A DNA stretch of 6,324 nucleotides, taken from the NCBI GenBank assembly GCA_029260415.1, contig JAJDDH010000188.1, positions 1 through 6,324 of the forward strand, given 5' to 3'. A program made the position numbers and the translations under genes. The DNA comes from Phycisphaerales bacterium. Lineage in GTDB: Bacteria; Planctomycetota; Phycisphaerae; Phycisphaerales; UBA1924. Shown here one piece after another: positions 1-5,939 of this stretch. Position 1 is the stretch's first letter. Every line of letters begins with the position of its first letter. The notes beneath the pieces were generated by a model. It saw only the letters and a program-made list of their open reading frames with translations, was not told the DNA's origin and made no database searches.

Positions 1-2372
1 CCAATCGCACTGTCGCGCTCAAGGTGCTGCGACCGGGCCTGGCGACGCCCAGCCTGGTGCGGCGCTTCGAGTTCGAGGCCGAGGCGCTCGGGCGCCTGCG
101 CCACGCGGGCATCGCGCAGGTCTACGAGGCGGGCGTCGCCCAGACCGACGACGGCCCGCGCCCGTTCTTCGCGATGGAGCTGGTCGAGGGGGCGCCGCTG
201 GACCGCTGGGCGGAATCCACGCACGCCCCGCCCCGCGAGCGTCTGGAGATGATGGCGCGGATCTGCGACGCGGTGCAGCACGCGCACGCGCAGGGCGTGA
301 TCCACCGCGACCTCAAGCCCGCCAACATCCTCATCACGCCCGAGGGCGACCCGAAGGTGCTGGACTTCGGCATCGCCCGGGCCGCGGACAGCGAGCGCCC
401 GGGCGAGTCGATGCAGACCGCCGAGGGGCAGATCGTGGGGACGCTGCTGTACATGAGCCCCGAGCAGCTCACGGGCGACACGCGCGAGATCGACACCCGC
501 TCTGACGTGTACGCGCTGGGCGTGTGCCTGTTCGAGCTCTTGACCGGTCGCGTGCCCCACGAGGTGGGGGACAAGGGCCTGATCGAGGCGGCCCGCGAGA
601 TCCAGGACACCCCGCCCACGCGCCTGGCGATCATCGCCCCGCGCCTGCGCGGCGACGTGGACACCATCGCGGGCAAGGCGCTCGAGCGCGAGAAGGACCG
701 GCGCTACCAGTCCGCCAGCGCGATGGGCGACGACATCCGAAGGCACCTTGCGGGCATGACCATCACTGCCCGCGCCCCCAGCGCCGTCTACCAGCTCAGC
801 CGCCTGGCCCGCAGGCACAAGCCCGCGGCGATCGCCACGGGCGTCGTCGCGCTCGCGCTCGTCGCGTCGGTCGTGATCGTGTCGCTGGCGCTGCGCGAGG
901 CGCTGGCGCAGCGGGAGATCGCCGAGGCGAAGACCACCGAGGCGCAGGAGCAGCAGGCCGAGGCCGAGCGCCGGGGCGAGATCGCCAACGCCGTCACCGG
1001 CTTCCTCAACAACGACGTGCTCGCGGCGGTCGCGCCCTCGGCGCTGGGACGCGACGTGACGGTCCGCGAGGCGCTCGACACCGCCGCGGACAGCCTGGGC
1101 GGTCGCTTCGAGGGCGAGCCCATGACGTCCGCGGCGATCCGCAACAACATCGCCAACATCTACCTCGCGCTGGGCGAGTACGCCCGGGCCGAGCCGCTGA
1201 CGATCGAGGCGCGGGACCTGTTCCTCGCGGAGCTGGGCCCCGAGCACGAGCTGACGCAGTTTGCCGAGCAGGACCTGGGCGTGCTCTACCGCGCCACCGC
1301 CCGATTCGATGAGGCGCACTCGCAGCTCGAGGCGGTCCTCGCCTCGCGCGAGGCGTCCATCGGGCCCGACGCGCCCGCGACGCTCGAGAACCTGATCATG
1401 CTGGCCGAGCTGGAGAACGACGGGCTGGGCAACAGCGCCGTCGCGATCGAACGCCTGGCAGTGTTCGAGTCGCGCCGCGCGGGCGTGCTGGGCGACGATC
1501 ACCCGGTCACGGTCTACGCCGAGCTGGTCCGGGGGGGGATCGCCCTCAAGGCCCACGACTACGAGACCGCCGCCAAGAGCTACAAACGCGTGGTTCAGGG
1601 GCGCGAGCGCGAGTACGGGCCCGAGCACCCCGCAACGCTCGTCGCCTGGCACAACGTCGCCGTCGCGTACGAGGGGATGGGTCGCTACGACGAGGCCGAG
1701 CCGATCTACAAGCGCGGGCTGGACCTGGCGCGAAAGCAGGCCGGCGCGGACAACCCAGACACCCTTGTCACGGCCCACAACCTCGCGTTCCTCTACCAGA
1801 GCATGGGGCGGCACGACGAGGCCGAGCCGCTCTTCATCGACACCCTCGAGCGCTGCCAGCGCGTCTTCGGCCCGGCCCACCCGGGCACGATGACCTGCAC
1901 CCAGAGCCTCGCGTCGCTCTACCAGGTCACCGACCGACCCGACGAGGCGATCGTGCTGATGGAGGGCGCGCTCGAAGGCGCCCGCTCGGCCACGGGCCCG
2001 GAGTCGCCCACGGTGATCGACCTCTCCCGCACCCTGGGCGCGATGTACGCCCAACACGGACGGGCCGAGGAGGGCGAGGCGTTGCTGGCGGGCGCCCTGC
2101 CCGCGCTGCGCCGGATGGCCCCCGAGGATCACCCGATGCTGGGCGACATGCTCTCGACCTGGGGCGAGTGCCTTCGTCGGTGCGAACGCCTGGACGAGTC
2201 CCGCGACGCCCTGACCGAGGCCTACGAGATCCTGAGCGCCGCCCAGGGCCAGCGGAACGCCGAGAAGGCCCGCACGGCCGCCGAACGACTCGCCAGGGTC
2301 TGGCGGGCGCTGAGCGACGAGGATGAAGCCGCCCGCTGGGAGGCCCTGAGCCAACAACCGACAGGCGGTTGA
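1..2372 (+). CDS. Membrane-anchored Ser/Thr protein kinase with C-terminal TPR repeats (5' end cut)
   Basis: Hanks-type (PknB-like) protein kinase that should phosphorylate Ser/Thr on unknown targets. The reading frame is open from the left edge (first full codon at 3). The first residues, NRTVALKVLRPGL, hold the catalytic lysine (21-23), so the true start and glycine loop lie upstream and the GTG at 24 is not the start. Visible kinase motifs are HRDLKPANIL (303-332; catalytic Asp 309-311), DFG (363-371), a GTLLYMSPEQ activation-segment end near 436-470, and DVYALGVCLFELLTGRVPH. A single membrane segment of about 23 residues follows (825-893). Next come a charged, Ala/Glu/Gln-rich coiled-coil-like stretch (about 894-985) and eight or so 42-residue TPRs (1131-2252). 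Kinase inside and TPRs outside the cytoplasmic membrane is the topology expected from this order, but it is inferred. This architecture is common in planctomycetes. The stop is TGA at 2370-2372. Substrate and signal are unknown. Confidence 0.93.
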   Translation, partial: NRTVALKVLRPGLATPSLVRRFEFEAEALGRLRHAGIAQVYEAGVAQTDDGPRPFFAMELVEGAPLDRWAESTHAPPRERLEMMARICDAVQHAHAQGVIHRDLKPANILITPEGDPKVLDFGIARAADSERPGESMQTAEGQIVGTLLYMSPEQLTGDTREIDTRSDVYALGVCLFELLTGRVPHEVGDKGLIEAAREIQDTPPTRLAIIAPRLRGDVDTIAGKALEREKDRRYQSASAMGDDIRRHLAGMTITARAPSAVYQLSRLARRHKPAAIATGVVALALVASVVIVSLALREALAQREIAEAKTTEAQEQQAEAERRGEIANAVTGFLNNDVLAAVAPSALGRDVTVREALDTAADSLGGRFEGEPMTSAAIRNNIANIYLALGEYARAEPLTIEARDLFLAELGPEHELTQFAEQDLGVLYRATARFDEAHSQLEAVLASREASIGPDAPATLENLIMLAELENDGLGNSAVAIERLAVFESRRAGVLGDDHPVTVYAELVRGGIALKAHDYETAAKSYKRVVQGREREYGPEHPATLVAWHNVAVAYEGMGRYDEAEPIYKRGLDLARKQAGADNPDTLVTAHNLAFLYQSMGRHDEAEPLFIDTLERCQRVFGPAHPGTMTCTQSLASLYQVTDRPDEAIVLMEGALEGARSATGPESPTVIDLSRTLGAMYAQHGRAEEGEALLAGALPALRRMAPEDHPMLGDMLSTWGECLRRCERLDESRDALTEAYEILSAAQGQRNAEKARTAAERLARVWRALSDEDEAARWEALSQQPTGG
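825..893 (+). other. Transmembrane segment of the kinase-TPR protein
   Basis: These 23 codons encode an uninterrupted run of A, I, V, L, G, S and T without charge. A basic stretch (RLARRHKP) comes just before and REALAQRE just after. The basic side faces the kinase domain, which by the positive-inside rule puts the kinase in the cytoplasm and the TPR half on the other side of the membrane. Confidence 0.85.
1131..2252 (+). repeat. Tandem TPR array (kinesin-light-chain-like, about 42-residue period)
   Basis: About eight protein repeats carry a recurring linker of the type GPEHP. The visible variants in order are GPEHE, GPDAP, GDDHP, GPEHP, GADNP, GPAHP, GPESP and APEDHP. Each linker is followed by TL..A.NLA.LY...GR.DEAE, the two TPR helices. 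The fourth to sixth units are the most regular; the second and third and the C-terminal units have drifted. This is a protein-level repeat, and the DNA is not a perfect tandem repeat. It is expected to be a protein-binding scaffold. Confidence 0.85.
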
Positions 2373-2472
2373 GTCGAGGCCTATCCTGCCCCCCCGAGGC
2401 GTGAATCGCCCCGGGATTCCCGCCAATCACGACCCCGTCCCGCCCCGAGAAAGGTTCGGGACCCTGTCCCCC

Positions 2473-2486
2473 AAGGGAGAGTCTCC
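2473..2486 (+). promoter_or_regulatory. Ribosome binding site of sat, overlapping a small inverted repeat
   Basis: AAGGGAGA (2473-2480) lies six bases before the ATG at 2487 and supports that start. The same bases form GGAGAGTCTCC (2476-2486), a 4-bp stem with a 3-base loop that ends right at the start codon. Such a short hairpin may or may not form in the cell. Confidence 0.6.
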
Positions 2487-3662
2487 ATGAGCCACGGCCT
2501 GATCCCGCCCCACGGCGGCACACTCGTCAACCAGGTCGCCGACGGCGCCCGTCGCGACGAACTCGTCAAAGAAGCCGCGGGCCTGACCCGCATCGATCTC
2601 TCGCCCAAGCAGTCCTGCGACTGCGAGATGATCGCCATCGGCGCCTTCAGCCCCCTCAAGGGCTTCATGGGCAAGGCCGACTTCGAGAGCGTCTGCAAGG
2701 GCATGAAGCTCGCCAGCGGCGACATCTGGCCCATCCCGATCACCCTGAGCACCGACGAGGGCAAGGCCAAGGCAGGCGACCGCGTCGCGCTGTACGCCCC
2801 CAACGGCACGCTCCAGGCCGTGATGAGCGTCGAAGAGGTCTACGCCCACGACACCAAGCTCGAGTCCACGATCTTCTTCAACAACCCCTCCGACGACGAC
2901 GGGAAGCACCCGGGCGCCGAGGCGGTCAAGAAGGAGGGCCCCGTCTGTCTGGCGGGCCCGATCGAGGCCGTCGAGGTCTGTGTTGACCCGGACGGGCCCG
3001 AGGCCTTCCTCGACTTCCGCCTGACCCCCGCCCAGACGCGCGCGGAGTTCGCCAACCGCGGCTGGAAGACCGTCGGCGCGTTCCAGACCCGCAACCCCAT
3101 CCACCGGGCCCATGAGTACCTCTGCAAGTGCACGCAGGAGATCACCGACGGCCTGCTCATCCACCCCCTCGTGGGCGAGACCAAGCCCGGCGACATCCCC
3201 GCCGATGTCCGCATGGACTGCTACCAGGCGCTCATCAAGGAGTACTTCGTCCCCGAGCGCACGCTGCTCAGCGTCATGCCCGCCGCAATGCGCTACGCCG
3301 GCCCGCGCGAGGCCATCCTCCACGCCCTGGTCCGCAAGAACTACGGCGTCACCCACTTCATCGTCGGGCGTGACCACGCGGGCGTGGGCAGCTACTACGG
3401 CACCTACGACGCGCAGAACATCTTCAACGGGCTCGACGAGGACAACCTCGAGATCGAACCGCTCAAGTTCGAGCACGCCGCCTTCTCCAAGAAGGCCCAG
3501 GGCATGGTCTCGGGCAAGACCTTCCCCAAGCTCGAGGGCGACCAGATCTTCCTCTCTGGCACCAAGGTCCGCGAGATGCTGGGCAACGGCGAGCGCCCCC
3601 CGGGCGAGTTCACCCGTCCCGAGGTCGCCGACATCCTGATCACCTGGGCCAAGAACGCCTGA
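2487..3662 (+). CDS. sat: Sulfate adenylyltransferase (ATP sulfurylase), single-domain bacterial/archaeal type
   Basis: Catalyses ATP + sulfate to adenosine 5'-phosphosulfate (APS) + diphosphate in the cytoplasm, the activation step of sulfate metabolism. The 391 residues are close to the usual length of the family and contain its marks in order: LIPPHGG near the N-terminus, IAIGAFSPLKGFM, WPIPITL, the nucleotide-binding QTRNPIHRAHEYL (residues 200-212, HxxH = H206/H209), HPLVGETKPGDIPADVRM, PAAMRYAGPREAILHALVRKNYG, GRDHAGVG (294-301) and LSGTKVREML (356-365). There is no fused APS kinase domain. The start is set by the ribosome site at 2473-2480 and the PHGG motif. The gene starts 114 bases after the kinase stop and is followed by a terminator, so it ends a transcript. 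No cysN/cysD, APS kinase or APS/PAPS reductase gene is in view, so assimilatory versus dissimilatory use cannot be decided. The zinc-binding cysteines of the family are replaced at S334, A337 and F346. Confidence 0.96.
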   Translation: MSHGLIPPHGGTLVNQVADGARRDELVKEAAGLTRIDLSPKQSCDCEMIAIGAFSPLKGFMGKADFESVCKGMKLASGDIWPIPITLSTDEGKAKAGDRVALYAPNGTLQAVMSVEEVYAHDTKLESTIFFNNPSDDDGKHPGAEAVKKEGPVCLAGPIEAVEVCVDPDGPEAFLDFRLTPAQTRAEFANRGWKTVGAFQTRNPIHRAHEYLCKCTQEITDGLLIHPLVGETKPGDIPADVRMDCYQALIKEYFVPERTLLSVMPAAMRYAGPREAILHALVRKNYGVTHFIVGRDHAGVGSYYGTYDAQNIFNGLDEDNLEIEPLKFEHAAFSKKAQGMVSGKTFPKLEGDQIFLSGTKVREMLGNGERPPGEFTRPEVADILITWAKNA

Positions 3663-3690
3663 TCGATCAGCGCTCGACCGACACCAACAG

Positions 3691-3721
3691 GGCCCCGTCC
3701 ATCGCGGACGGGGCCTTTCTT
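3691..3721 (+). terminator. Intrinsic terminator after sat
   Basis: A perfect 10-bp stem, GGCCCCGTCC (3691-3700) with GGACGGGGCC (3706-3715), closes a 5-base loop and is followed by TTTCTT (3716-3721). It lies 28 bases after the sat stop. On the opposite strand the hairpin is the same but is followed by CTGTTGG, so termination of the convergent minus-strand gene here would be weaker. Confidence 0.9.
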
Positions 3722-3725
3722 GTGC

Positions 3726-3754
3726 GCACGGACTGTTGCTCACCGCCTCCGTGC
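3726..3754 (-). repeat. Inverted repeat at the 3' end of the minus-strand gene
   Basis: GCACGGA (3726-3732) and TCCGTGC (3748-3754) pair over 7 bp with a 15-base loop. The outer arm ends on the last base of the stop codon of the minus-strand gene (TAG, 3756-3754). There is no T-run on the minus-strand side (GCACAAGAAAGG follows), so it is not a classic terminator. It could be a 3'-end stabilising hairpin or chance. Confidence 0.35.
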
Positions 3755-4974
3755 TACGGGCGCTGCGGCAGGTCGAACCGCAGCAGCACCGTCGAGCCCA
3801 GAGGCGGGTACTTCATCTCCAGACGCACCGCACGCATCCGCTTGGGCTCGCACCCGAGACGCTCGCAGATCAGCTCCAGCATCTCGGGGTACCGCTCGAT
3901 CCGCGGTGTCGCCAGCGCCGGGGGCTGCCCCGAGATCACCCGGACCGAGTCCGTGATCGGCAACGCCGCGCTGCTCGTCTCGTCGGGCGTCGGCTGGCTC
4001 TGGCGGCTGATCTGCCCCAGCACGATCACCCGCGCCTCGAGCGCGAACGCCAGGCTCTCCTCCACGACGATGTCCATGACCAGAGTCTCGAGCGGGACGG
4101 AAATCGCGGCGCCGAACTCGCCGATCGGGTCGTCGTTGGTCGCGTACTTGCTCACCGCCGAACGCATCAGCTCGCCCTGGTAGCAGTCGATCGCCCCGAA
4201 GTTCCCCACAGGACCGGGCATGAGGACGAAGTCCGTGCCCTCGGACGACTGCTCGGCGCGGATCTCGGGCATGCGCTCGGAACTGAACGACGCCATGATG
4301 TTGGCGACGCTGGGCGAATCGCCCTCCTCGAGCGGCTCCCAGTTGGGCTGGGTCATCATCGCGTCCTCGCCCGTGCTCCACTCGCGCACCTGGAACAGGG
4401 GCCAGCGGACCGACGGACGTAGACGACGGAACCCGGAGTACCCGCGGACGGTCACGATGTCGAGCGTGTCGGGGTTGTCCTTGTTGGGCGCGAGCACGTT
4501 GAGCGCCAGACGCGTCTGCGCCTGCACCCCCCAGATCCCGCTGTTGCCCCGGAACGCGAGCTTGCGGCTGACCTCCAGGCGGTCCGTCGCGCCGGGCGCC
4601 ATGCCGTCGAGCACCAGCTCCAGCGTCGGGCGGTCGCCCACGTGCAGCTGCACCATCTCGTCGAAGCGCTTGGCCGCGTTGCGGACGCCGTCGATCGCCT
4701 CGGGCCCGGCGCCCGAGGTCGACATGGACTTCAGGAAGATCTGCATCGCCCCGGAGCCGGGCACGTGGTTGACCGCCGCGAGGTTGTCCGTCGCCCCGAT
4801 CACCTTGGAGAGCTTCCAGGTCAGGGTTTTGTTGAGCTTGAAACGCCTGGCGACGTCCTGGGGGCTGTCCGGGTCGATGCCGGCGGAGGCGTAGAGGCGG
4901 ATCAGGGCCGCCCGGAGCCCGTCGAGACTCTCTCTGCAGTGGGTTTCGAAGTCGTTGAGGGTCTCGGTCGGCAT
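3754..4974 (-). CDS. Uncharacterised protein with probable N-terminal helix-turn-helix (putative regulator)
   Basis: I do not recognise this family. The start is taken as the ATG at 4974, giving 406 residues, because CAAAGGA (4990-4984) sits nine bases upstream. The frame stays open to 5124, but that extension runs through the AT-rich palindrome region and has no coding look. Residues 15-60 read as helices, with a DNA-binding-like unit at about 37-60 (SPQDVARRFKLNKTLTWKLS: an 'AxxFxLN...WKLSK' helix-turn-helix pattern). A conserved-looking HVPGSG loop follows at 70-75. Residues 95-406 form a mixed alpha/beta region with no motif I can name, no signal peptide and no membrane segment, so it is probably cytoplasmic. 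It is convergent with sat and divergent from the exported-protein gene at 5182, and shares with it an intergenic region holding a perfect palindrome. A role as local transcription regulator is inference from the N-terminus and this layout. Confidence 0.85.
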   Translation of the reverse strand: MPTETLNDFETHCRESLDGLRAALIRLYASAGIDPDSPQDVARRFKLNKTLTWKLSKVIGATDNLAAVNHVPGSGAMQIFLKSMSTSGAGPEAIDGVRNAAKRFDEMVQLHVGDRPTLELVLDGMAPGATDRLEVSRKLAFRGNSGIWGVQAQTRLALNVLAPNKDNPDTLDIVTVRGYSGFRRLRPSVRWPLFQVREWSTGEDAMMTQPNWEPLEEGDSPSVANIMASFSSERMPEIRAEQSSEGTDFVLMPGPVGNFGAIDCYQGELMRSAVSKYATNDDPIGEFGAAISVPLETLVMDIVVEESLAFALEARVIVLGQISRQSQPTPDETSSAALPITDSVRVISGQPPALATPRIERYPEMLELICERLGCEPKRMRAVRLEMKYPPLGSTVLLRFDLPQRP

Positions 4975-4983
4975 GAAATCCAG

Positions 4984-4990
4984 TCCTTTG
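4984..4990 (-). promoter_or_regulatory. Ribosome binding site of the minus-strand gene (decides its start)
   Basis: CAAAGGA on the minus strand is followed by nine bases and the ATG at 4974. No comparable site precedes the farther upstream in-frame ATG at 5124. Confidence 0.7.
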
Positions 4991-5015
4991 GGGCCGCAGA
5001 GGCGGGTCGGGGGGC

Positions 5016-5021
5016 ATTGTA
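5016..5021 (-). promoter_or_regulatory. Candidate -10 box for the minus-strand gene
   Basis: TACAAT on the minus strand matches TATAAT at 5 of 6 positions, about 42 bases before the start codon. No good -35 hexamer is seen 16-18 bases upstream (ATTCTC-like sequence there), which would fit an activator-dependent promoter. Based on sequence match alone. Confidence 0.4.
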
Positions 5022-5041
5022 GCGGGGAGTTGTCGCTGGAG

Positions 5042-5061
5042 AATATTCCATGTTGATATTT
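5042..5061. promoter_or_regulatory. Degenerate second copy of the palindrome (possible operator)
   Basis: This stretch matches the perfect palindrome at 5066-5085 at 14 of 20 positions with a fixed 24-bp offset, including the shared core TTCCAT. The right arm is poor (TTGATAT in place of TGGAAAC). Local AT-richness inflates chance similarity. Confidence 0.3.
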
Positions 5062-5065
5062 CAGG

Positions 5066-5085
5066 AAGTTTCCATATGGAAACTT
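5066..5085. promoter_or_regulatory. Perfect 20-bp palindrome, operator-like, in the divergent intergenic region
   Basis: The half-site AAGTTTCCAT is followed directly by its exact reverse complement, with no spacer and no mismatch. It lies in an AT-rich island (about 5041-5088) of otherwise GC-rich DNA, between two divergent genes, and its right end overlaps a candidate -35 hexamer for the plus-strand gene. With no loop and no following T-run it is more likely a binding site for a dimeric regulator than a terminator. I do not recognise it as the consensus of a known regulator family. Confidence 0.75.
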
Positions 5086-5112
5086 GAACCGGCGTCTGCA
5101 TCGCGTTATCGT
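5084..5112 (+). promoter_or_regulatory. Candidate sigma70-type promoter of the exported-protein gene
   Basis: TTGAAC (5084-5089, 4 of 6 to TTGACA) is separated by 17 bases from TATCGT (5107-5112, 4 of 6 to TATAAT). Transcription would begin near 5119, leaving a leader of about 60 bases. The -35 box shares two bases with the palindrome. Both hexamers are weak, so this rests mostly on position and spacing. Confidence 0.4.
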
Positions 5113-5166
5113 CGCGTTCAGCATGCCTCACCCGACCGGGCTCAACCCCGTCGACACGCACGAAAG

Positions 5167-5172
5167 AAGGAG
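5167..5172 (+). promoter_or_regulatory. Ribosome binding site of the exported-protein gene (decides its start)
   Basis: AAGGAG sits nine bases before the ATG at 5182. This selects the start that gives a clean signal peptide over the in-frame ATG at 5050, which lies upstream of the palindrome. Confidence 0.85.
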
Positions 5173-5181
5173 ACCCAAGAG

Positions 5182-5832
5182 ATGAATCGCAGCACCCAGA
5201 GCATCGTGGCGGCCTCGATCGCCGCCCTCACCCTGACCGCCGCTTCTGCGGATATCACAGTCACCCAGGGCGACAGCGCCCCGACGTACAGCACGACGCT
5301 CAACTTCGACGAGGTTGGCGGGCCCACCGGCAGCGTCTCCACCGACTCGTGGCTCGCCTCCCACGGCGTGTCTTCGCTCCAGGCCGGCGTCGGGGGCGCC
5401 GTCGTCGCGAACCTGAGCAGCACGCCCGGCTACGGCTGGTTGCCCGACAGCAACGCCTTCGTCGGCGACTTCGGCGTCTTCATGAACTTCGAGAACGACC
5501 TCACCGACTTCTCCGCGCAGATCTGGGACAACGCGGGCCCCGCCAGCGGCTTCAGCGGCGGCATGGTCATCGTCGCGCTCAACGACGGCGCCGAGGTCGC
5601 CAATGTCTTCATCGACCTGCCCGTCTTCGGGCTCACGGGCGACGAGGACACCTGGTTCAACATCACCGCAACCGACGGGATGGTCTTTGACGAGGTCCGC
5701 ATCGTCGGCTTCGCGTTCGTCTCGCCCCAGACCCTGATCGACAACATCTCCTGGAACGCCGTCCCGGCGCCCGGCTCGTTCGCGGTGCTCGCCTTGGGCG
5801 GCGTCGCCTGCTCGCGCCGGCGTCGCGCCTGA
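5182..5832 (+). CDS. Small exported protein with PEP-CTERM-like C-terminal sorting tail
   Basis: A 216-residue protein made for export. Residues 1-23 are a signal peptide: MNRSTQ, a hydrophobic core SIVAASIAALTLTA, then ASA before D24, a good signal peptidase site. The mature part (24-191) is rich in Gly, Asp, Asn, Phe and Thr with alternating beta-like strands (for example GVFMNFENDLTDFSAQIWD, MVFDEVRIVGFAF, LIDNISWN). This resembles the beta-sandwich 'choice-of-anchor' proteins, but I cannot assign a named domain. The C-terminus (192-216) is NAVPAPGS, a hydrophobic stretch FAVLALGGVA and CSRRRRA, the PEP-CTERM pattern that is frequent in planctomycetes. In that system an exosortase-type enzyme processes the tail and places the protein at the cell surface or matrix. 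The hydrophobic part is short, about 12 residues. It is divergent from the putative regulator and 107 bases before a second exported-protein gene. Function unknown. Confidence 0.9.
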   Translation: MNRSTQSIVAASIAALTLTAASADITVTQGDSAPTYSTTLNFDEVGGPTGSVSTDSWLASHGVSSLQAGVGGAVVANLSSTPGYGWLPDSNAFVGDFGVFMNFENDLTDFSAQIWDNAGPASGFSGGMVIVALNDGAEVANVFIDLPVFGLTGDEDTWFNITATDGMVFDEVRIVGFAFVSPQTLIDNISWNAVPAPGSFAVLALGGVACSRRRRA

Positions 5833-5854
5833 TCGGATCACTCCCCCCGAACCG

Positions 5855-5887
5855 GCTCGGCGCGGGCGACACCCCGCGTCGAGCGTT
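5855..5887 (+). terminator. GC-rich hairpin after the exported-protein gene, possible terminator
   Basis: Positions 5855-5866 pair with 5873-5884 over 12 bp. There is one G-T pair (5860/5879), and the loop is the six bases CGACAC. The hairpin begins 22 bases after the stop codon. The following GTTCTG is only a weak T-tract, so termination may be partial and some read-through to the gene at 5940 is possible. Confidence 0.55.
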
Positions 5888-5939
5888 CTGCCTCGACCAC
5901 GACACGACCCAAACGCACACCACGCCCGGAGAACTGACC

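Noticed and set aside
2358..2387. Possible promoter for sat (CCGACA, 18 bases, TATCCT)
   Set aside because: Both hexamers match at only 4 of 6 positions, and the -35 lies in the end of the kinase coding region. This is not distinguishable from chance.
3660..3669. 10-bp palindrome TGATCGATCA over the sat stop codon
   Set aside because: It is short, made of overlapping GATC units and has no loop; the real terminator lies downstream. Likely chance.
2427..3743. Long minus-strand open frame (438 codons) opposite sat
   Set aside because: It is an antisense shadow of a GC-rich gene. The translation is low-complexity Gly/Ala/Val/Asp, and the plus strand clearly encodes Sat with all family motifs.
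4990..5027. Possible G-quadruplex (four G-runs on the plus strand upstream of the minus-strand gene)
   Set aside because: The loops are about 10, 2 and 9 bases, too long for a confident call, and G-runs are expected in such GC-rich DNA.
4975..5124. N-terminal 50-residue extension of the minus-strand gene, starting at the ATG at 5124
   Set aside because: It runs through the palindrome and the AT-rich promoter island, lacks a ribosome site, and has odd composition (RCRRRFKFPYGNF). The ATG at 4974 has a good ribosome site.
5134..5152. Leader hairpin before the exported-protein gene (GACCGGG/CCCCGTC)
   Set aside because: Only two 3-bp stems flank a C-C mismatch, too weak to support a regulatory call.
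3740..5161. Second long minus-strand frame (473 codons) overlapping the putative regulator
   Set aside because: Its product is dominated by Arg, Ala, Gly and Pro, typical of a shifted frame in GC-rich DNA. The 3754-4974 frame has balanced composition and a ribosome site.
5050..5181. N-terminal 44-residue extension of the exported protein, starting at the ATG at 5050
   Set aside because: It would bury the signal peptide internally, and it overlaps the palindrome and candidate promoter. The ATG at 5182 has AAGGAG at nine bases.
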